A stretch of DNA of 40,895 nt from Tidjanibacter sp. (GCA_017503805.1 JAFVSJ010000001.1:1-40895); one strand, 5' to 3'; counted from the stretch's first letter, positions 1 through 7,766 are shown. Numbers and translations: made by a program. Notes: generated by a model not told the origin, from the sequence alone.

Positions 1-106
1 CGGGACGGCGGTCGGCGGGCGCTTCGTCCAGGACCGACATGTCGCGGATGCCGCTCATCGCCATATTGAGTGTGCGTGGAATGGGAGTGGCGGAAAGGGT
101 CACCAC
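1..106 (-). CDS. mfd: Fragment of transcription-repair coupling factor Mfd (foreign, contig-end chimera)
   Basis: Read on the minus strand from about 106 down to 2, one frame gives [19 protein letters not shown], then [16 protein letters not shown]. This is the helicase motif of Mfd (SATPIPRTL, then the [10 protein letters not shown] stretch), the ATP-driven translocase that removes stalled RNA polymerase and recruits UvrA. The wording after the motif ([17 protein letters not shown]) is that of Clostridia; Bacteroidota Mfd normally reads LMGARDLSVI followed by a PPPNR-type stretch. By hand count about two thirds of these bases are G or C, against A+T-rich DNA immediately to the right. Neither end of a gene is present and the frame runs directly into an unrelated lipoprotein gene, so this is probably a mis-joined read or contig end and not a gene of this organism. 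Confidence 0.75.
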   Translation of the reverse strand, partial: MVTLSATPIPRTLNMAMSGIRDMSVLDEAPADRRP

Positions 107-357
107 GCATTGGATATATTCTCAACAAACAGACCTGACACATAATGCTTGAGGAACATAGGCACCTCATCGTTAAATTCGTTGAAATCACCTATCCTTG
201 CCGCCATTCCTGTTGCTGACTCATCTAACACGAATAGTCCGCTTGTTGGGTGAGGGAAGGTCGGGAAATTGGGATCATTCCGCAACTCGCCACATCCGAT
301 AAATGCCAAAGGAATTAAGGTTGACAAAAGTAAATTGATTCGTTTGAGTTTGTTCAT
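107..357 (-). CDS. Lipoprotein, 3' end missing at the chimeric junction
   Basis: Starting at the ATG at 355-357 the product begins [22 protein letters not shown]: a positively charged start, a hydrophobic stretch and a lipobox ending at Cys22, so it should be an exported lipoprotein. About 80 residues follow before the sequence collides with the Mfd fragment near 100-112. I do not recognise the family. An upstream in-frame ATG (525) is rejected because it would lie before the promoter at 417-448, which fits the 357 start with a leader of about 50 bases. The in-frame stop at 100-102 probably falls in the foreign sequence, so the real C-terminus is unknown. Confidence 0.6.
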
Positions 358-416
358 AATCGAGATTGTTTTTGGGTTAAACTTTGGGGATTCGGTCCGA
401 GGGGGTGGCTCTGCTG

Positions 417-448
417 CAAATATAACGTATTGAGTTGAAAAATACAAA
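417..448 (-). promoter_or_regulatory. Bacteroidota-type promoter for the truncated lipoprotein
   Basis: On the minus strand TTTG (445-448) is followed by 20 bases and then TATATTTG (417-424), an exact match to the -33 TTTG / -7 TAnnTTTG pattern of Bacteroidota primary promoters. Transcription would begin near 410, about 50 bases before the lipoprotein ATG. Confidence 0.7.
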
Positions 449-520
449 TATCTTGTGAAAATCAACACTGTTGAGCATATAAATATCATCGTCTTGTGGG
501 GATAATTACGGGAAGAGAAA

Positions 521-560
521 AACAAACCCCTCGGCTATGGCCATAGCCGAGGGGTTTGTT
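521..560 (-). terminator. Perfect 20-bp-arm palindromic terminator
   Basis: Bases 521-540 and 541-560 are exact reverse complements (arms begin AACAAACCCC and end GGGGTTTGTT). It lies 26 bases beyond the stop of the minus-strand endonuclease-family gene and should end that operon. The A/T-rich outer arm supplies the U tract in either direction, so it can also act on plus-strand transcripts. Confidence 0.8.
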
Positions 561-586
561 TATTGCAGTTATATCCACCCTACCGC

Positions 587-1786
587 TTACTCCTCTTCGA
601 TGAGCAGCAGGCGGGCCGAGATGGCCTTATGGTCGGAGTAGTCGAGGTCGTAGGAGCCATACTCCTTGATATCGAAACGTTCGCTCTCGGGCAAGATATA
701 ATCTATGCGGAAGAGGTCGTAGAGCCCCCTATAGGTATATTCCACACCTCGGCCACAGCTCACAAAGGCATCGTCGAGTTTGCGTGAGCGCATAGTGCGG
801 TAGGTGTACGAAACGGGGGTGTCGTTGAAGTCGCCACAGACCACCACAGCGTGGGGCGAGTCGGCCACTACCGTCGCAACATTCTCCGCCTCACCCGCAC
901 GGATGCGGTAGTTCTCCGCCATCTTTTCGGCCACATTAAGCAACTTCGTGCGTGCCAACGTGTCGTTCACAATCTGAGCCGAGAGGGTTTCGAAGCGCTC
1001 CTCATAGGAGATGCCCGTAGATTGGAGGTGGACATTGACAACCCTCACCGTATCGCGGCCAATCTTCAGGTCGGCCCAGATGGCGTTGACATTATTCTCG
1101 TCGCTATCGGCAATTCCGTGGCGCACGATGGGCCAAGTGCTCAGCAGGGCATAGCCGCAACCGGTGCGACTCTCGCGCTGCTCGGGGATGGCATTGACAA
1201 AGAGAGAGTAGTTGATTCTCGGCAGTCTATCGCGCAGGTCGGTCACCCCTCTCTCTTCGGTAAACTCCGCCTCCTGCAAGGCAATGATGCCGGCATTCTG
1301 GGAGCCAAGCCACTCGCACACACCCTCGTAGCAATCCTCGTCAGTAGGGAGGTTCTTGAAGTTGGCAACATTGTAGCTCACCATCACAATATCATCCCTC
1401 GTACGTTCCACCTCGGGGGTTGAGCGTACCATATCGGGCCTCCAGATGAGTCCCACATTAGCCACACCCACAAGCAACACCGCTGCCATAGCAAAAAACC
1501 ATTTGCGCCAGCGTATTGCCCACCATAGGGCACAACCAATCGTGAGGTAGTAGAATATCTGATAGAAAAGTCCCGCGAGGGTAAAGATTGCCGTCGAGCG
1601 GGGGTCGACAACCCTCGCAAGGCAGCCTGACAAAACACCCACAGCAGCGACCACGCTCGCAACCATCATAACCACATCTATCCCCCTCAGTATCACACGC
1701 AGCAAGCCGCCACGCACGCGTTCGCGCTTGGCGTTGCTATATTCGCTCTGGTAGTAGCCGTCGCCTCTACCTCGTTTGGTTGCCAT
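587..1786 (-). CDS. Membrane-anchored endonuclease/exonuclease/phosphatase family protein
   Basis: 399 residues. The N-terminus is charged (MATKRGRGDG), then about three hydrophobic segments within residues ~25-110 (GIDVVMMVASVVAAVGVLSG and following) anchor it in the inner membrane. The C-terminal two thirds is an EEP (DNase I-like) domain: VMVSYNVANF (metal-binding Asn), IIALQEAEF (catalytic Glu), VNVHLQSTG, VVCGDFNDTP (Asp/Asn pair), RIDYIL and a final YSDHKAISARL with the catalytic His. Family members hydrolyse phosphodiester or phosphate bonds in nucleic acids, sphingomyelin or inositol phosphates; the substrate here cannot be told. The layout of N-terminal membrane segments plus EEP domain is common in Bacteroidales. 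It is the last gene of the 4919-to-587 minus-strand cluster, 50 bases after the rhomboid gene, and is followed by the 521-560 terminator. Confidence 0.85.
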   Translation of the reverse strand: MATKRGRGDGYYQSEYSNAKRERVRGGLLRVILRGIDVVMMVASVVAAVGVLSGCLARVVDPRSTAIFTLAGLFYQIFYYLTIGCALWWAIRWRKWFFAMAAVLLVGVANVGLIWRPDMVRSTPEVERTRDDIVMVSYNVANFKNLPTDEDCYEGVCEWLGSQNAGIIALQEAEFTEERGVTDLRDRLPRINYSLFVNAIPEQRESRTGCGYALLSTWPIVRHGIADSDENNVNAIWADLKIGRDTVRVVNVHLQSTGISYEERFETLSAQIVNDTLARTKLLNVAEKMAENYRIRAGEAENVATVVADSPHAVVVCGDFNDTPVSYTYRTMRSRKLDDAFVSCGRGVEYTYRGLYDLFRIDYILPESERFDIKEYGSYDLDYSDHKAISARLLLIEEE

Positions 1787-1836
1787 AATTGTTTGGGATT
1801 AGGAGGGTTAGATATGTGGGGATATATTGCTGCGGA

Positions 1837-2496
1837 TTAGTACCATATTTGGTTGCGGCGTTTCCAATAGCGCAGCAGCAGGAAGCCGAAAATCATACCA
1901 CCCAAGTGGGCAAAGTGGGCCACATTGGAGCCTGTGGAGGCCACACCTCCGAGCAACTCCAAAACGCCGTAGAAAACCACAAACCATTTGGCTCTCAGCG
2001 CAATGGGCGGGAAGAGCAGCATCACCGTATTGTTGGGGTGGAGCATACCATAGGCCAGCAGCAGTCCAAAGACCGCACCCGAAGCACCTACAGTCGTGAA
2101 GCGAGGTATCATCCTCACTCCCTCGCTGAGCATAACAGCCACCTCGGCATAGTTGACACAGAGCTGGATGAGAGCCGCACCCACGCCGCAGACCAGATAG
2201 TAGGTAAGGAAACGTTTGGAGCCCAAGTCGTACTCAATCACTCTACCAAACATCCAGAGTGCAAACATATTGCAGAAGAGGTGGGTGAAGTTGGCGTGCA
2301 TAAACATATAGCTCACCACCTGCACAATGCTACCCAATCGGAGCGGAAAGCTGAGCGCAAACATCTCATAGAAAGAGTTTTTCAGTTCGCGTGGCAGAAG
2401 CATCTGTGTGAGGAATACCAGCACATTGACTATGAGCAGGTTTTTGACCACGGGGGGTATATCAACTTGTGGACGGTAGTATCCGTTGCTATTCAT
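1837..2496 (-). CDS. Rhomboid-family intramembrane serine protease
   Basis: 219 residues with about six hydrophobic segments. The catalytic serine motif GASGAVFG (Ser139) and the catalytic histidine in VAHFAHLGGMIFG (His197) are both present, as is the HANFTHLFCN stretch (residues 67-76) that forms the oxyanion region. Rhomboids cut transmembrane segments of other membrane proteins within the bilayer; the substrate here is unknown. The N-terminus (MNSNGYYRPQ...) is a short cytoplasmic tail. The gene sits 54 bases after mutL and 50 bases before the endonuclease-family gene, all on one strand, so co-transcription is likely, though a functional link to mismatch repair is not implied. Confidence 0.93.
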   Translation of the reverse strand: MNSNGYYRPQVDIPPVVKNLLIVNVLVFLTQMLLPRELKNSFYEMFALSFPLRLGSIVQVVSYMFMHANFTHLFCNMFALWMFGRVIEYDLGSKRFLTYYLVCGVGAALIQLCVNYAEVAVMLSEGVRMIPRFTTVGASGAVFGLLLAYGMLHPNNTVMLLFPPIALRAKWFVVFYGVLELLGGVASTGSNVAHFAHLGGMIFGFLLLRYWKRRNQIWY

Positions 2497-2550
2497 TGCT
2501 ATTTTCTATTCTTTTTTGGTTCTTATCTCTATCCTTATCATCGGGGCGCT

Positions 2551-4536
2551 CTACTTGCCAAAGAGAGTGTCGAGTTCACTCTTCTCGACAATGCGTACCA
2601 CGGCCGAGCAGCTACCCATAGCGTGACTCAAGTCGCTGAGCATAGCCACCAATGCCTCCTGTCCGACAGCCCCCATAGAGACCACACCGCGTGTACGGGA
2701 AAGTACCCTCGCCAGACGCTCCTTGCGCTCCCTCGCAGGAGAGCCAACCCCCTCACGCAGCGAGTCGATCATCTCATAGAGAACGTTCTCGGCCTCGGCT
2801 TCATTGTGTAGTTCGGCAGGATATGCGGCAAGTTCTATATAATTGTCTCCAACGACCTCATAATCGAATCCAAACGAGGTGAAAAACTCTTTCTCCTTAC
2901 GCAGGCACTCCAAGTCATCGAGCGAAAAGACCTTCCTCTGCGGGAAGAGCATACGTTCGCCCACGGCGGCCTCGTCGGCATTGATGAGGTTCATATAGTA
3001 GTTGTAGAGCACCAACTCTCTTGCCTTCTCGAGATCAACGATTGCGAGCGCACCCCTATAGAGTGCAGCAGCGTAGCCTCCACCAAGCGAAAGCACACCG
3101 CCCACAACGCCAAAATCTTCGGGGACAAATTCGCCCCTATAGGCTGTCAACTCCCCCTCCGAGAAGATGCGCAACTCCTCGTCGTCACCCTCAATAAGGC
3201 TGCCGTACTCATTCATACGAGGCTCCTCGGGGCTGCTCGGGTAGCTCTTCACCTTGTCGCAAAGTAGGCCTCTATTACTTTTGCCTTCGATGGAGCTATC
3301 TCGCTCCTCTCCGTAGACTTCAGTACCGAAGCTACCACCGAAGCCGCCTCTACCAAAGCTACCGCCGAAACTGCCGCCAAAACCGCCACCGAGTTCGCTT
3401 CCGAACTCCTTGGTCTCACCCTCCGACTCCTTGGCGAAGGGATTATAGAAAGGATTATTGTGGGTGCGTGGCTCCTCCATATTGCCGCGCGCATTGCCCG
3501 AGTATACAGGGATATCAATATCCTGCTCCTCGAAATCCATCATAGGTATCACACCCGTCTTGGCCAGCGACTCCCTCACGGCAGCATTGACAATCTGCCA
3601 AATCTCGCTATCCTCGCTAAACTTGACCTCTGTCTTCTGCGGGTGGACATTCACATCGACCTTCTGCGTATCGACCCCGAGGTAGAGGAAATAGGAGGGT
3701 GTAAGTCCGGCGGGGATGAGTTTCTCGTAGGCAGCCATCACAGCCCTATGGAGATAGGGGCTCTTGAAAAATCTGCCGTTCACAAAGAAGAATTGCTCCT
3801 CCTTGCGTTTCTTGGCACACTCAGGGCGGCCTATGTAGCCCTCGACCTTGACGATGGTTGTCGTGGTCGACACCTCCAATAGTTGTGCCGCCACACTCTT
3901 GCCCATCAGTCCCGCAATCCTTGCACGCAGCGAACTCTTCGGAAGATTGAAAAGTGGAGCATCGTCGCGGTAGAGCGCAAAGGCAACCTCGGGGTGGCAG
4001 AGCGCCACACGACGGAACTCGGTCTTTATCTTGCCCGCCTCCCTCTCGCTGCTCTCAAGAAACTTGCGACGCGCAGGCACATTGAAAAAGAGGTTCGACA
4101 CCTTGAAGTTGCTACCCTTCGGAGCAACCACCATCTCCTGTGAGCGATACTCACCACCCTCGATGATAATCTGGGTGGCCAACTCCTGCTCCTCGGTGCG
4201 TGTGATGAGCTCCACCTCGGCCACCGCAGCAATCGAAGGAAGCGCCTCGCCACGGAAACCAAAAGTCTGAAGCTCATAGATATCCTCCAATGAGGTAATC
4301 TTGCTCGTGGCGTGTTTGTCGAAAGCAAGCCTTGCGTCGGCAGGGGTCATACCCACACCGTCGTCTATGACCTGCACAAGTTCCCTGCCATCGGCACGGA
4401 AGTTGACCGTCACAGTCGTCGCTCCCGCATCGACTGCATTCTCGGTCAGCTCCTTGACCACCGACGAGGGGCTACCTACCACCTCACCGGCAGCAATCTG
4501 ATTGGCTACACTATCGGGTAAAACTCTGATTTTCAT
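2551..4536 (-). CDS. mutL: DNA mismatch repair protein MutL
   Basis: 661 residues from the ATG at 4534-4536 (MKIRVLPDSVANQIAAGEVV, the usual MutL start); an ATG 24 bases upstream only adds a non-conserved tail. The N-terminal GHKL ATPase is intact: E29 and N33 in the KELTEN motif, DDGVGM at 58-63, the TSKI and GFRGEAL lid motifs, then a S5-like domain ending near residue 330. A low-complexity Gly/Phe linker (repeats of GGSFG, about residues 380-410) leads to the dimerisation domain. There the metal-binding endonuclease signature DQHA(x)2E(x)4E is not seen; the matching place reads AIVDLEKARELVLYN. The protein should couple MutS mismatch recognition to downstream repair, but nicking activity is doubtful. 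It is downstream of the small membrane protein gene with an 80-base gap. Confidence 0.96.
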   Translation of the reverse strand: MKIRVLPDSVANQIAAGEVVGSPSSVVKELTENAVDAGATTVTVNFRADGRELVQVIDDGVGMTPADARLAFDKHATSKITSLEDIYELQTFGFRGEALPSIAAVAEVELITRTEEQELATQIIIEGGEYRSQEMVVAPKGSNFKVSNLFFNVPARRKFLESSEREAGKIKTEFRRVALCHPEVAFALYRDDAPLFNLPKSSLRARIAGLMGKSVAAQLLEVSTTTTIVKVEGYIGRPECAKKRKEEQFFFVNGRFFKSPYLHRAVMAAYEKLIPAGLTPSYFLYLGVDTQKVDVNVHPQKTEVKFSEDSEIWQIVNAAVRESLAKTGVIPMMDFEEQDIDIPVYSGNARGNMEEPRTHNNPFYNPFAKESEGETKEFGSELGGGFGGSFGGSFGRGGFGGSFGTEVYGEERDSSIEGKSNRGLLCDKVKSYPSSPEEPRMNEYGSLIEGDDEELRIFSEGELTAYRGEFVPEDFGVVGGVLSLGGGYAAALYRGALAIVDLEKARELVLYNYYMNLINADEAAVGERMLFPQRKVFSLDDLECLRKEKEFFTSFGFDYEVVGDNYIELAAYPAELHNEAEAENVLYEMIDSLREGVGSPARERKERLARVLSRTRGVVSMGAVGQEALVAMLSDLSHAMGSCSAVVRIVEKSELDTLFGK

Positions 4537-4616
4537 TCTTCTCTTGCAGACAACTAACAACTCCCACCCCGAGGGGCGAGAGTCGAGTGTGACTCTTTGG
4601 GCTACGAGCCACTAAC

Positions 4617-4919
4617 TTAAAAAACGATGCTACGGAGCAGTGCGTAGAAACCGATGATGAGCATCACCACCAGCACAAGCCTTGTAGCGTTACCCTTGCG
4701 ACGTGCCGCAGCCACCTCCTCATTGCGCTGATGGCGCTGTTGTGCCTTTGCCCTGAGCAGGTCACCGGGTTTGCGTTCGCCCTTGTCGTCTTTCTCGATG
4801 GGGGCGTGTCCGAGCTCTATACGACGCTGGTTGCGAGCCTCCAGCTCGGCATCGTAGTAGCGGGGGTTGTAGCTGAATTGACGGGGCTTGCGCCTGAGTG
4901 ATTGACCTATTCCAAACAT
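4617..4919 (-). CDS. Conserved small protein with C-terminal membrane anchor
   Basis: 100 residues. The first ~75 are strongly charged and basic (MFGIGQSLRRKPRQFSYNPR, then a YYDAELEARNQRR stretch), and the last ~20 (RLVLVVMLIIGFYALLRSIV) form one membrane segment, so it would be a tail-anchored cytoplasmic protein. I recall similar short proteins with a FNYxPRYYD start in other Bacteroidales near mutL, but no function is known to me. It is the first gene of the mutL-rhomboid-EEP cluster. A TACATTTG box at 4973-4980 on the minus strand could serve as its -7 element, without a convincing -33 box. Confidence 0.7.
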   Translation of the reverse strand: MFGIGQSLRRKPRQFSYNPRYYDAELEARNQRRIELGHAPIEKDDKGERKPGDLLRAKAQQRHQRNEEVAAARRKGNATRLVLVVMLIIGFYALLRSIVF

Positions 4920-4942
4920 AGCTTCGGGTTATTATTAAAGTG

Positions 4943-4978
4943 CATTTGTGGGTGGCTGTTGTTGGCCACCCACAAATG
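4943..4978 (-). terminator. Stem-loop terminator after dnaJ
   Basis: Arms 4943-4956 (CATTTGTGGGTGGC) and 4965-4978 are exact reverse complements, 14 bp, with an 8-base loop. It starts 20 bases after the dnaJ stop. The tract that follows on the minus strand (CACTTTAATAATAA) is only partly U-rich, so termination may be incomplete. Confidence 0.65.
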
Positions 4979-4998
4979 TAGTTATTTTATTCGGAATC

Positions 4999-6159
4999 CT
5001 ATCCGAAAAAGTTTCTCATCCTATCAAAAATATTCTGCTCCCCACGGCGTACCTCGGCCTTCTTGAAGTTGGGCTGCTCCGAAAGCTTCTCGAGCAGTTT
5101 CTTCTCCTCGCTCGTCAGCTTCGTGGGAATCTCTACGTCGATGATGACCAGAATGTCGCCCCTGCCGTAGCCATTCAGTTCGGGCAGGCCCTTGCCTTTG
5201 AGCCTCAATACCTTACCCGCAGGCGTGCCCGATGCAATCTTAATACGGGCCTTGGAGTCGATGGTGGGCACCTCGGCCTCGCCACCCAAGATGGCTGTGG
5301 TCACAGGGATGCGCAGGTTGTAGAGCAGGTCGCTGCCATCGCGGACAAAGTCATCACTCTTCTCCTCTTCGATGTAGACCAGCAGGTCGCCGCTGATGCC
5401 ACCGTGACGGGCCGCATTACCCTTGCCGCTGACGGAGAGTTGCATACCCTCCGAGACACCTGCAGGAATGGGGATCTCCACAACCTCCTCGCCTCTGAGG
5501 ATACCTTCGCCGTGGCAGTGGGGGCAGGGGTCGGAGATAATCTTACCCTCGCCACCGCAGTTGGGGCAGGCGCGACGTGTCTGTGCCACGCCAAAGAAGC
5601 TGTTGACCGTCTCGATGGTCTCACCCGAACCATTGCACCTCGGGCAGGTGGTGTAGCTGTTGGAATCCTTCGCTCCCGAGCCACCACAGACATCGCAGGT
5701 CACCTGCTTATTGATTTTAATCTTCTTGGTGCAACCCTCTGCAATCTCCTTGAGCGAAAGGCGCACCTTCACCCTCAAGTCGCCACCGCGGTTGACCTTG
5801 CGACCACGCGAGCCGCCGCCAAAACCGCTAAAGCCACCTCCAAAGTGACCTCCGAAGATATCTCCAAATTGGCTGAAAATATCCTCCATCGAGAAACCAC
5901 CGCTCGAGAAACCGCCGAAGCCGCCAGCTCCGCCCTCCATACCGGCGTGGCCATACTGGTCGTAGCGAGCCCTCTTCTGCTGGTCGCTCAGGACATCGTA
6001 GGCCTCGGCAGCCTCCTTGAACTTCTCCTCGGCCTCTTTGTCACCCGGATTCTTGTCGGGGTGATACTTTACGGCCGCCTTGCGGTAGGCCTTTTTTATC
6101 TCATCGGCGCTGGCATTTTTCTCCACGCCCAGCACCTCGTAGTAATCTCTTTTTGCCAT
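4999..6159 (-). CDS. dnaJ: Chaperone protein DnaJ
   Basis: 386 residues, full length. J domain at the start ([14 protein letters not shown], then [10 protein letters not shown] with the HPD motif near residue 33), Gly/Phe-rich region at about 75-120, then four CxxCxGxG-type zinc repeats: [24 protein letters not shown] and CPHCHGEG, and the C-terminal substrate-binding and dimerisation domains ending in FDRMRNFFG. It delivers unfolded clients to DnaK and stimulates its ATPase. It lies 69 bases after grpE, so the pair forms a co-chaperone operon; dnaK is not in the window. Confidence 0.98.
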   Translation of the reverse strand: MAKRDYYEVLGVEKNASADEIKKAYRKAAVKYHPDKNPGDKEAEEKFKEAAEAYDVLSDQQKRARYDQYGHAGMEGGAGGFGGFSSGGFSMEDIFSQFGDIFGGHFGGGFSGFGGGSRGRKVNRGGDLRVKVRLSLKEIAEGCTKKIKINKQVTCDVCGGSGAKDSNSYTTCPRCNGSGETIETVNSFFGVAQTRRACPNCGGEGKIISDPCPHCHGEGILRGEEVVEIPIPAGVSEGMQLSVSGKGNAARHGGISGDLLVYIEEEKSDDFVRDGSDLLYNLRIPVTTAILGGEAEVPTIDSKARIKIASGTPAGKVLRLKGKGLPELNGYGRGDILVIIDVEIPTKLTSEEKKLLEKLSEQPNFKKAEVRRGEQNIFDRMRNFFG

Positions 6160-6228
6160 AATTGATTGTTGAGTATCAACATTTTACGTCTATGCCTTGA
6201 CTCTCTCCCACATAGGGCCCGAGCAAGA

Positions 6229-6807
6229 CTACTCGCCCACTACCACCTTGGCGTAGCGGATGACCTTCTCCTTGAGTTTATAGCCCTTCTGCACCACGTC
6301 GATAATCAAGCCCTTCTTGTCATCGCCTGCGGGGAACTTGGCTACAGCCTCGTGTAGGTCGGTGTCGAGAGGAAGGCCCACAGCCTCAATCTCGGCCACA
6401 CCACGACCTTTGAGAGCGTCGTTCATCTTCATACGGATGAGCTCCACACCCTCTCGCACGGAGGCAACGTCGGTGGCGGTCTGCATAGCGGCCATAGCCC
6501 TGTCGAAATCATCTACGACAGCGAGCATCGACTTGATGACATCCTCGCCACCACTCTCGATAAGCTCCATCTTCTCGCGCAGAGTGCGCTTGCGATAGTT
6601 GTCGAACTCGGCCGAAAGGCGCAGATATTTATCTTTCCACTCCTCTGCCTCGGATGTCGTTTTGTCACACTCTGCCACAGGCTCCTCTGCCACTTTGTCA
6701 GTTTCGGGAGTCTGCTGCTCGTTGTTGTCTGTATTTTCGGCAGTTGTCTGTTGGTCGTTAATTTGCTGATTTTCAGCGGTAGTTTTCTCTTTTTTACACT
6801 TGGTCAT
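6229..6807 (-). CDS. grpE: Nucleotide exchange factor GrpE
   Basis: 192 residues. A polar, Gln/Thr/Glu-rich N-terminal tail (about 55 residues) is followed by the long coiled coil (EEWKDKYLRLSAEFDNYRKR) and the C-terminal beta domain that opens the DnaK cleft (GLPLDTDLHEAVAKFP, then KKGLIIDVVQKGYKLKEKVI). It releases ADP from DnaK. The start at 6805-6807 is the only Met before the conserved coil. No TAnnTTTG box is apparent immediately upstream; the gene is preceded by the repeat-bearing gap 6808-7083. Confidence 0.97.
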   Translation of the reverse strand: MTKCKKEKTTAENQQINDQQTTAENTDNNEQQTPETDKVAEEPVAECDKTTSEAEEWKDKYLRLSAEFDNYRKRTLREKMELIESGGEDVIKSMLAVVDDFDRAMAAMQTATDVASVREGVELIRMKMNDALKGRGVAEIEAVGLPLDTDLHEAVAKFPAGDDKKGLIIDVVQKGYKLKEKVIRYAKVVVGE

Positions 6808-6847
6808 ATTTGGTTTCTATTTGTTTCTACCCTATGATGTTCAAAAT

Positions 6848-6941
6848 GTGTGCCGTACGCATCTGCGGCGCTTTGCGAGGAGTCGGCGCGCTCGTTGTGC
6901 ACAAAAAAACGCAGATAACGAGATGAATGCAAGGCGCACCC
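6848..6941 (+). repeat. Decayed repeat copy plus shared leader module in the grpE-rplY gap
   Basis: This occupies most of the 276-base gap between grpE and rplY. Bases 6848-6855 (GTGTGCCG) can pair with 6884-6891 (CGGCGCGC) using two G-T wobbles and enclose CGCA and GAGGA, recalling the CCGCAG / TGAGGA loop of the intact repeats, but the inner helix is lost. Bases 6903-6941 (A-run, CGCAGAT, ending CAAGGCGCAC) align with 29754-29795 (A-run, CGCATAT, ending CAAGGCGCAC). In both places this module comes before the hairpin element. Confidence 0.5.
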
Positions 6942-6983
6942 ACCCACCTGCACACTCACAAAAAAATGCAATCTGTGAGGAGA

Positions 6984-7063
6984 TTTTTGTGCTAAACGAG
7001 AGAGCGAGTCCGCAGCTTACTCTCGTAAGTGAGGAACTCGCTCTTCGAAGTGTGGTGCAAAAA
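6984..7063 (+). ncRNA. Structured repeat element, copy 1 (putative RNA fold, 3' of rplY)
   Basis: Outer helix P1: 6984-6992 (TTTTTGTGC) with 7055-7063 (GTGCAAAAA), nine pairs including two G-U. P2: 7000-7009 (GAGAGCGAGT) with 7036-7045 (ACTCGCTCTT), ten pairs. Internal loop: CCGCAG (7010-7015) opposite TGAGGA (7030-7035). P3: CTTAC (7016-7020) with GTAAG (7025-7029), loop TCTC. The same loops and helix lengths recur at 29799-29919 and 29929-30055 with different helix bases. Whether it is transcribed is unknown; the wobble pairs favour the plus strand. It could instead be a palindromic mobile repeat. Confidence 0.6.
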
Positions 7064-7083
7064 GCACCCACAGAGTGCTTTTT
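7059..7083 (-). terminator. Terminator of rplY, touching its stop codon
   Basis: AAAAAGCAC (7059-7067) pairs exactly with GTGCTTTTT (7075-7083), loop of seven bases. The rplY stop codon occupies 7084-7086, directly against the stem. The A/T outer pairs make it work in both directions. Its left arm shares bases 7059-7063 with helix P1 of the repeat element, so the two stems exclude one another on the plus strand. Confidence 0.8.
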
Positions 7084-7641
7084 TTATTTGCCGGACTGAC
7101 GAGTAGCCAATACAGCCACAACACTCATACTTGCGGGCTGGAGCATAGTAAGACCCTCGAAGTTGAGGTCGCCAACGTTGATGGTCTTGCCAACGCCAAG
7201 GTTGGTGATGTCGATAACGAGCTCGTCGAGCAGGTGCTCCTCAAGACCCGAAACGGTCAGTTTGCGGCGGAGAACCTGGAGCTTACCACCGGCCTTAACA
7301 CCCTCCGAGTTACCGGTAATGGTAACGGGAATCTCAATTGCTACGGGTTTGCCTGCAGCTACACGGAAGAAGTCGATGTGCTGGCAGTAGTCCTTCACGG
7401 GGTGGAACTGAGTCTCGCGCATAACGCCTTTCTCAATGTTACCCTCGATGTTGATCTCTACGATGTAGGATTTGGGAGTGTAGAGGAGTTTCTTTGCCTC
7501 TGCAGCCTCAACGGAGAAGTGGATGGTCTCGCCACCGTTGCCGTAGAGTACGCAGGGGATGAGTTTCTCGCGACGGATGTCTTTGGCGCTCTTCTTGCCG
7601 AACTGCTCGCGCTTAAAGCCTTTGATCTGAATAGTTTGCAT
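7084..7641 (-). CDS. rplY: 50S ribosomal protein L25 / general stress protein Ctc
   Basis: 185 residues: the two-domain (TL5/Ctc) form. The N-terminal part binds 5S rRNA (MQTIQIKGFKREQFGKKSAK, then LIPCVLYGNGG and the PKSYIVEI/HIDF segments); the C-terminal TL5 beta domain follows (PVAIEIPVTITGNSEGVKAG, then the LRVSGLEEHLLDELVIDIT-like stretch). It stabilises 5S rRNA in the large subunit and in some bacteria is stress-induced. It is a single-gene unit with its own promoter (7734-7766) and terminator. The stop codon overlaps the start of the terminator's T run, as it does for obg at 30054. Confidence 0.96.
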   Translation of the reverse strand: MQTIQIKGFKREQFGKKSAKDIRREKLIPCVLYGNGGETIHFSVEAAEAKKLLYTPKSYIVEINIEGNIEKGVMRETQFHPVKDYCQHIDFFRVAAGKPVAIEIPVTITGNSEGVKAGGKLQVLRRKLTVSGLEEHLLDELVIDITNLGVGKTINVGDLNFEGLTMLQPASMSVVAVLATRQSGK

Positions 7642-7733
7642 AATCGTTTTGTATAAAAAGTTAATAATGTTACTTGGGTGACACTCAGCACGGTCTATGC
7701 AATCTCACCGCGCCCCATAATCACTTGCGGCCG

Positions 7734-7766
7734 CAAAGATAAGAACTTTTAGCGGAAAAAAGCAAA
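7734..7766 (-). promoter_or_regulatory. Promoter of rplY
   Basis: Minus strand: TTTG (7763-7766), 21 bases, then TATCTTTG (7734-7741). This is a full Bacteroidota consensus match. The leader is about 85 bases long and includes a 12-base palindrome (TTGCGGCCGCAA) just below the -7 box. Confidence 0.75.

Noticed and set aside
1789-2811. Long open frame on the plus strand opposite the rhomboid and mutL genes (340 codons)
   Set aside because: It is antisense to two clearly recognised proteins, its translation has no family likeness, and high-G+C coding DNA here opens long opposite frames.
4948-6165. 405-codon frame antisense to dnaJ
   Set aside because: Entirely a shadow of dnaJ, whose domains are intact; no promoter precedes it.
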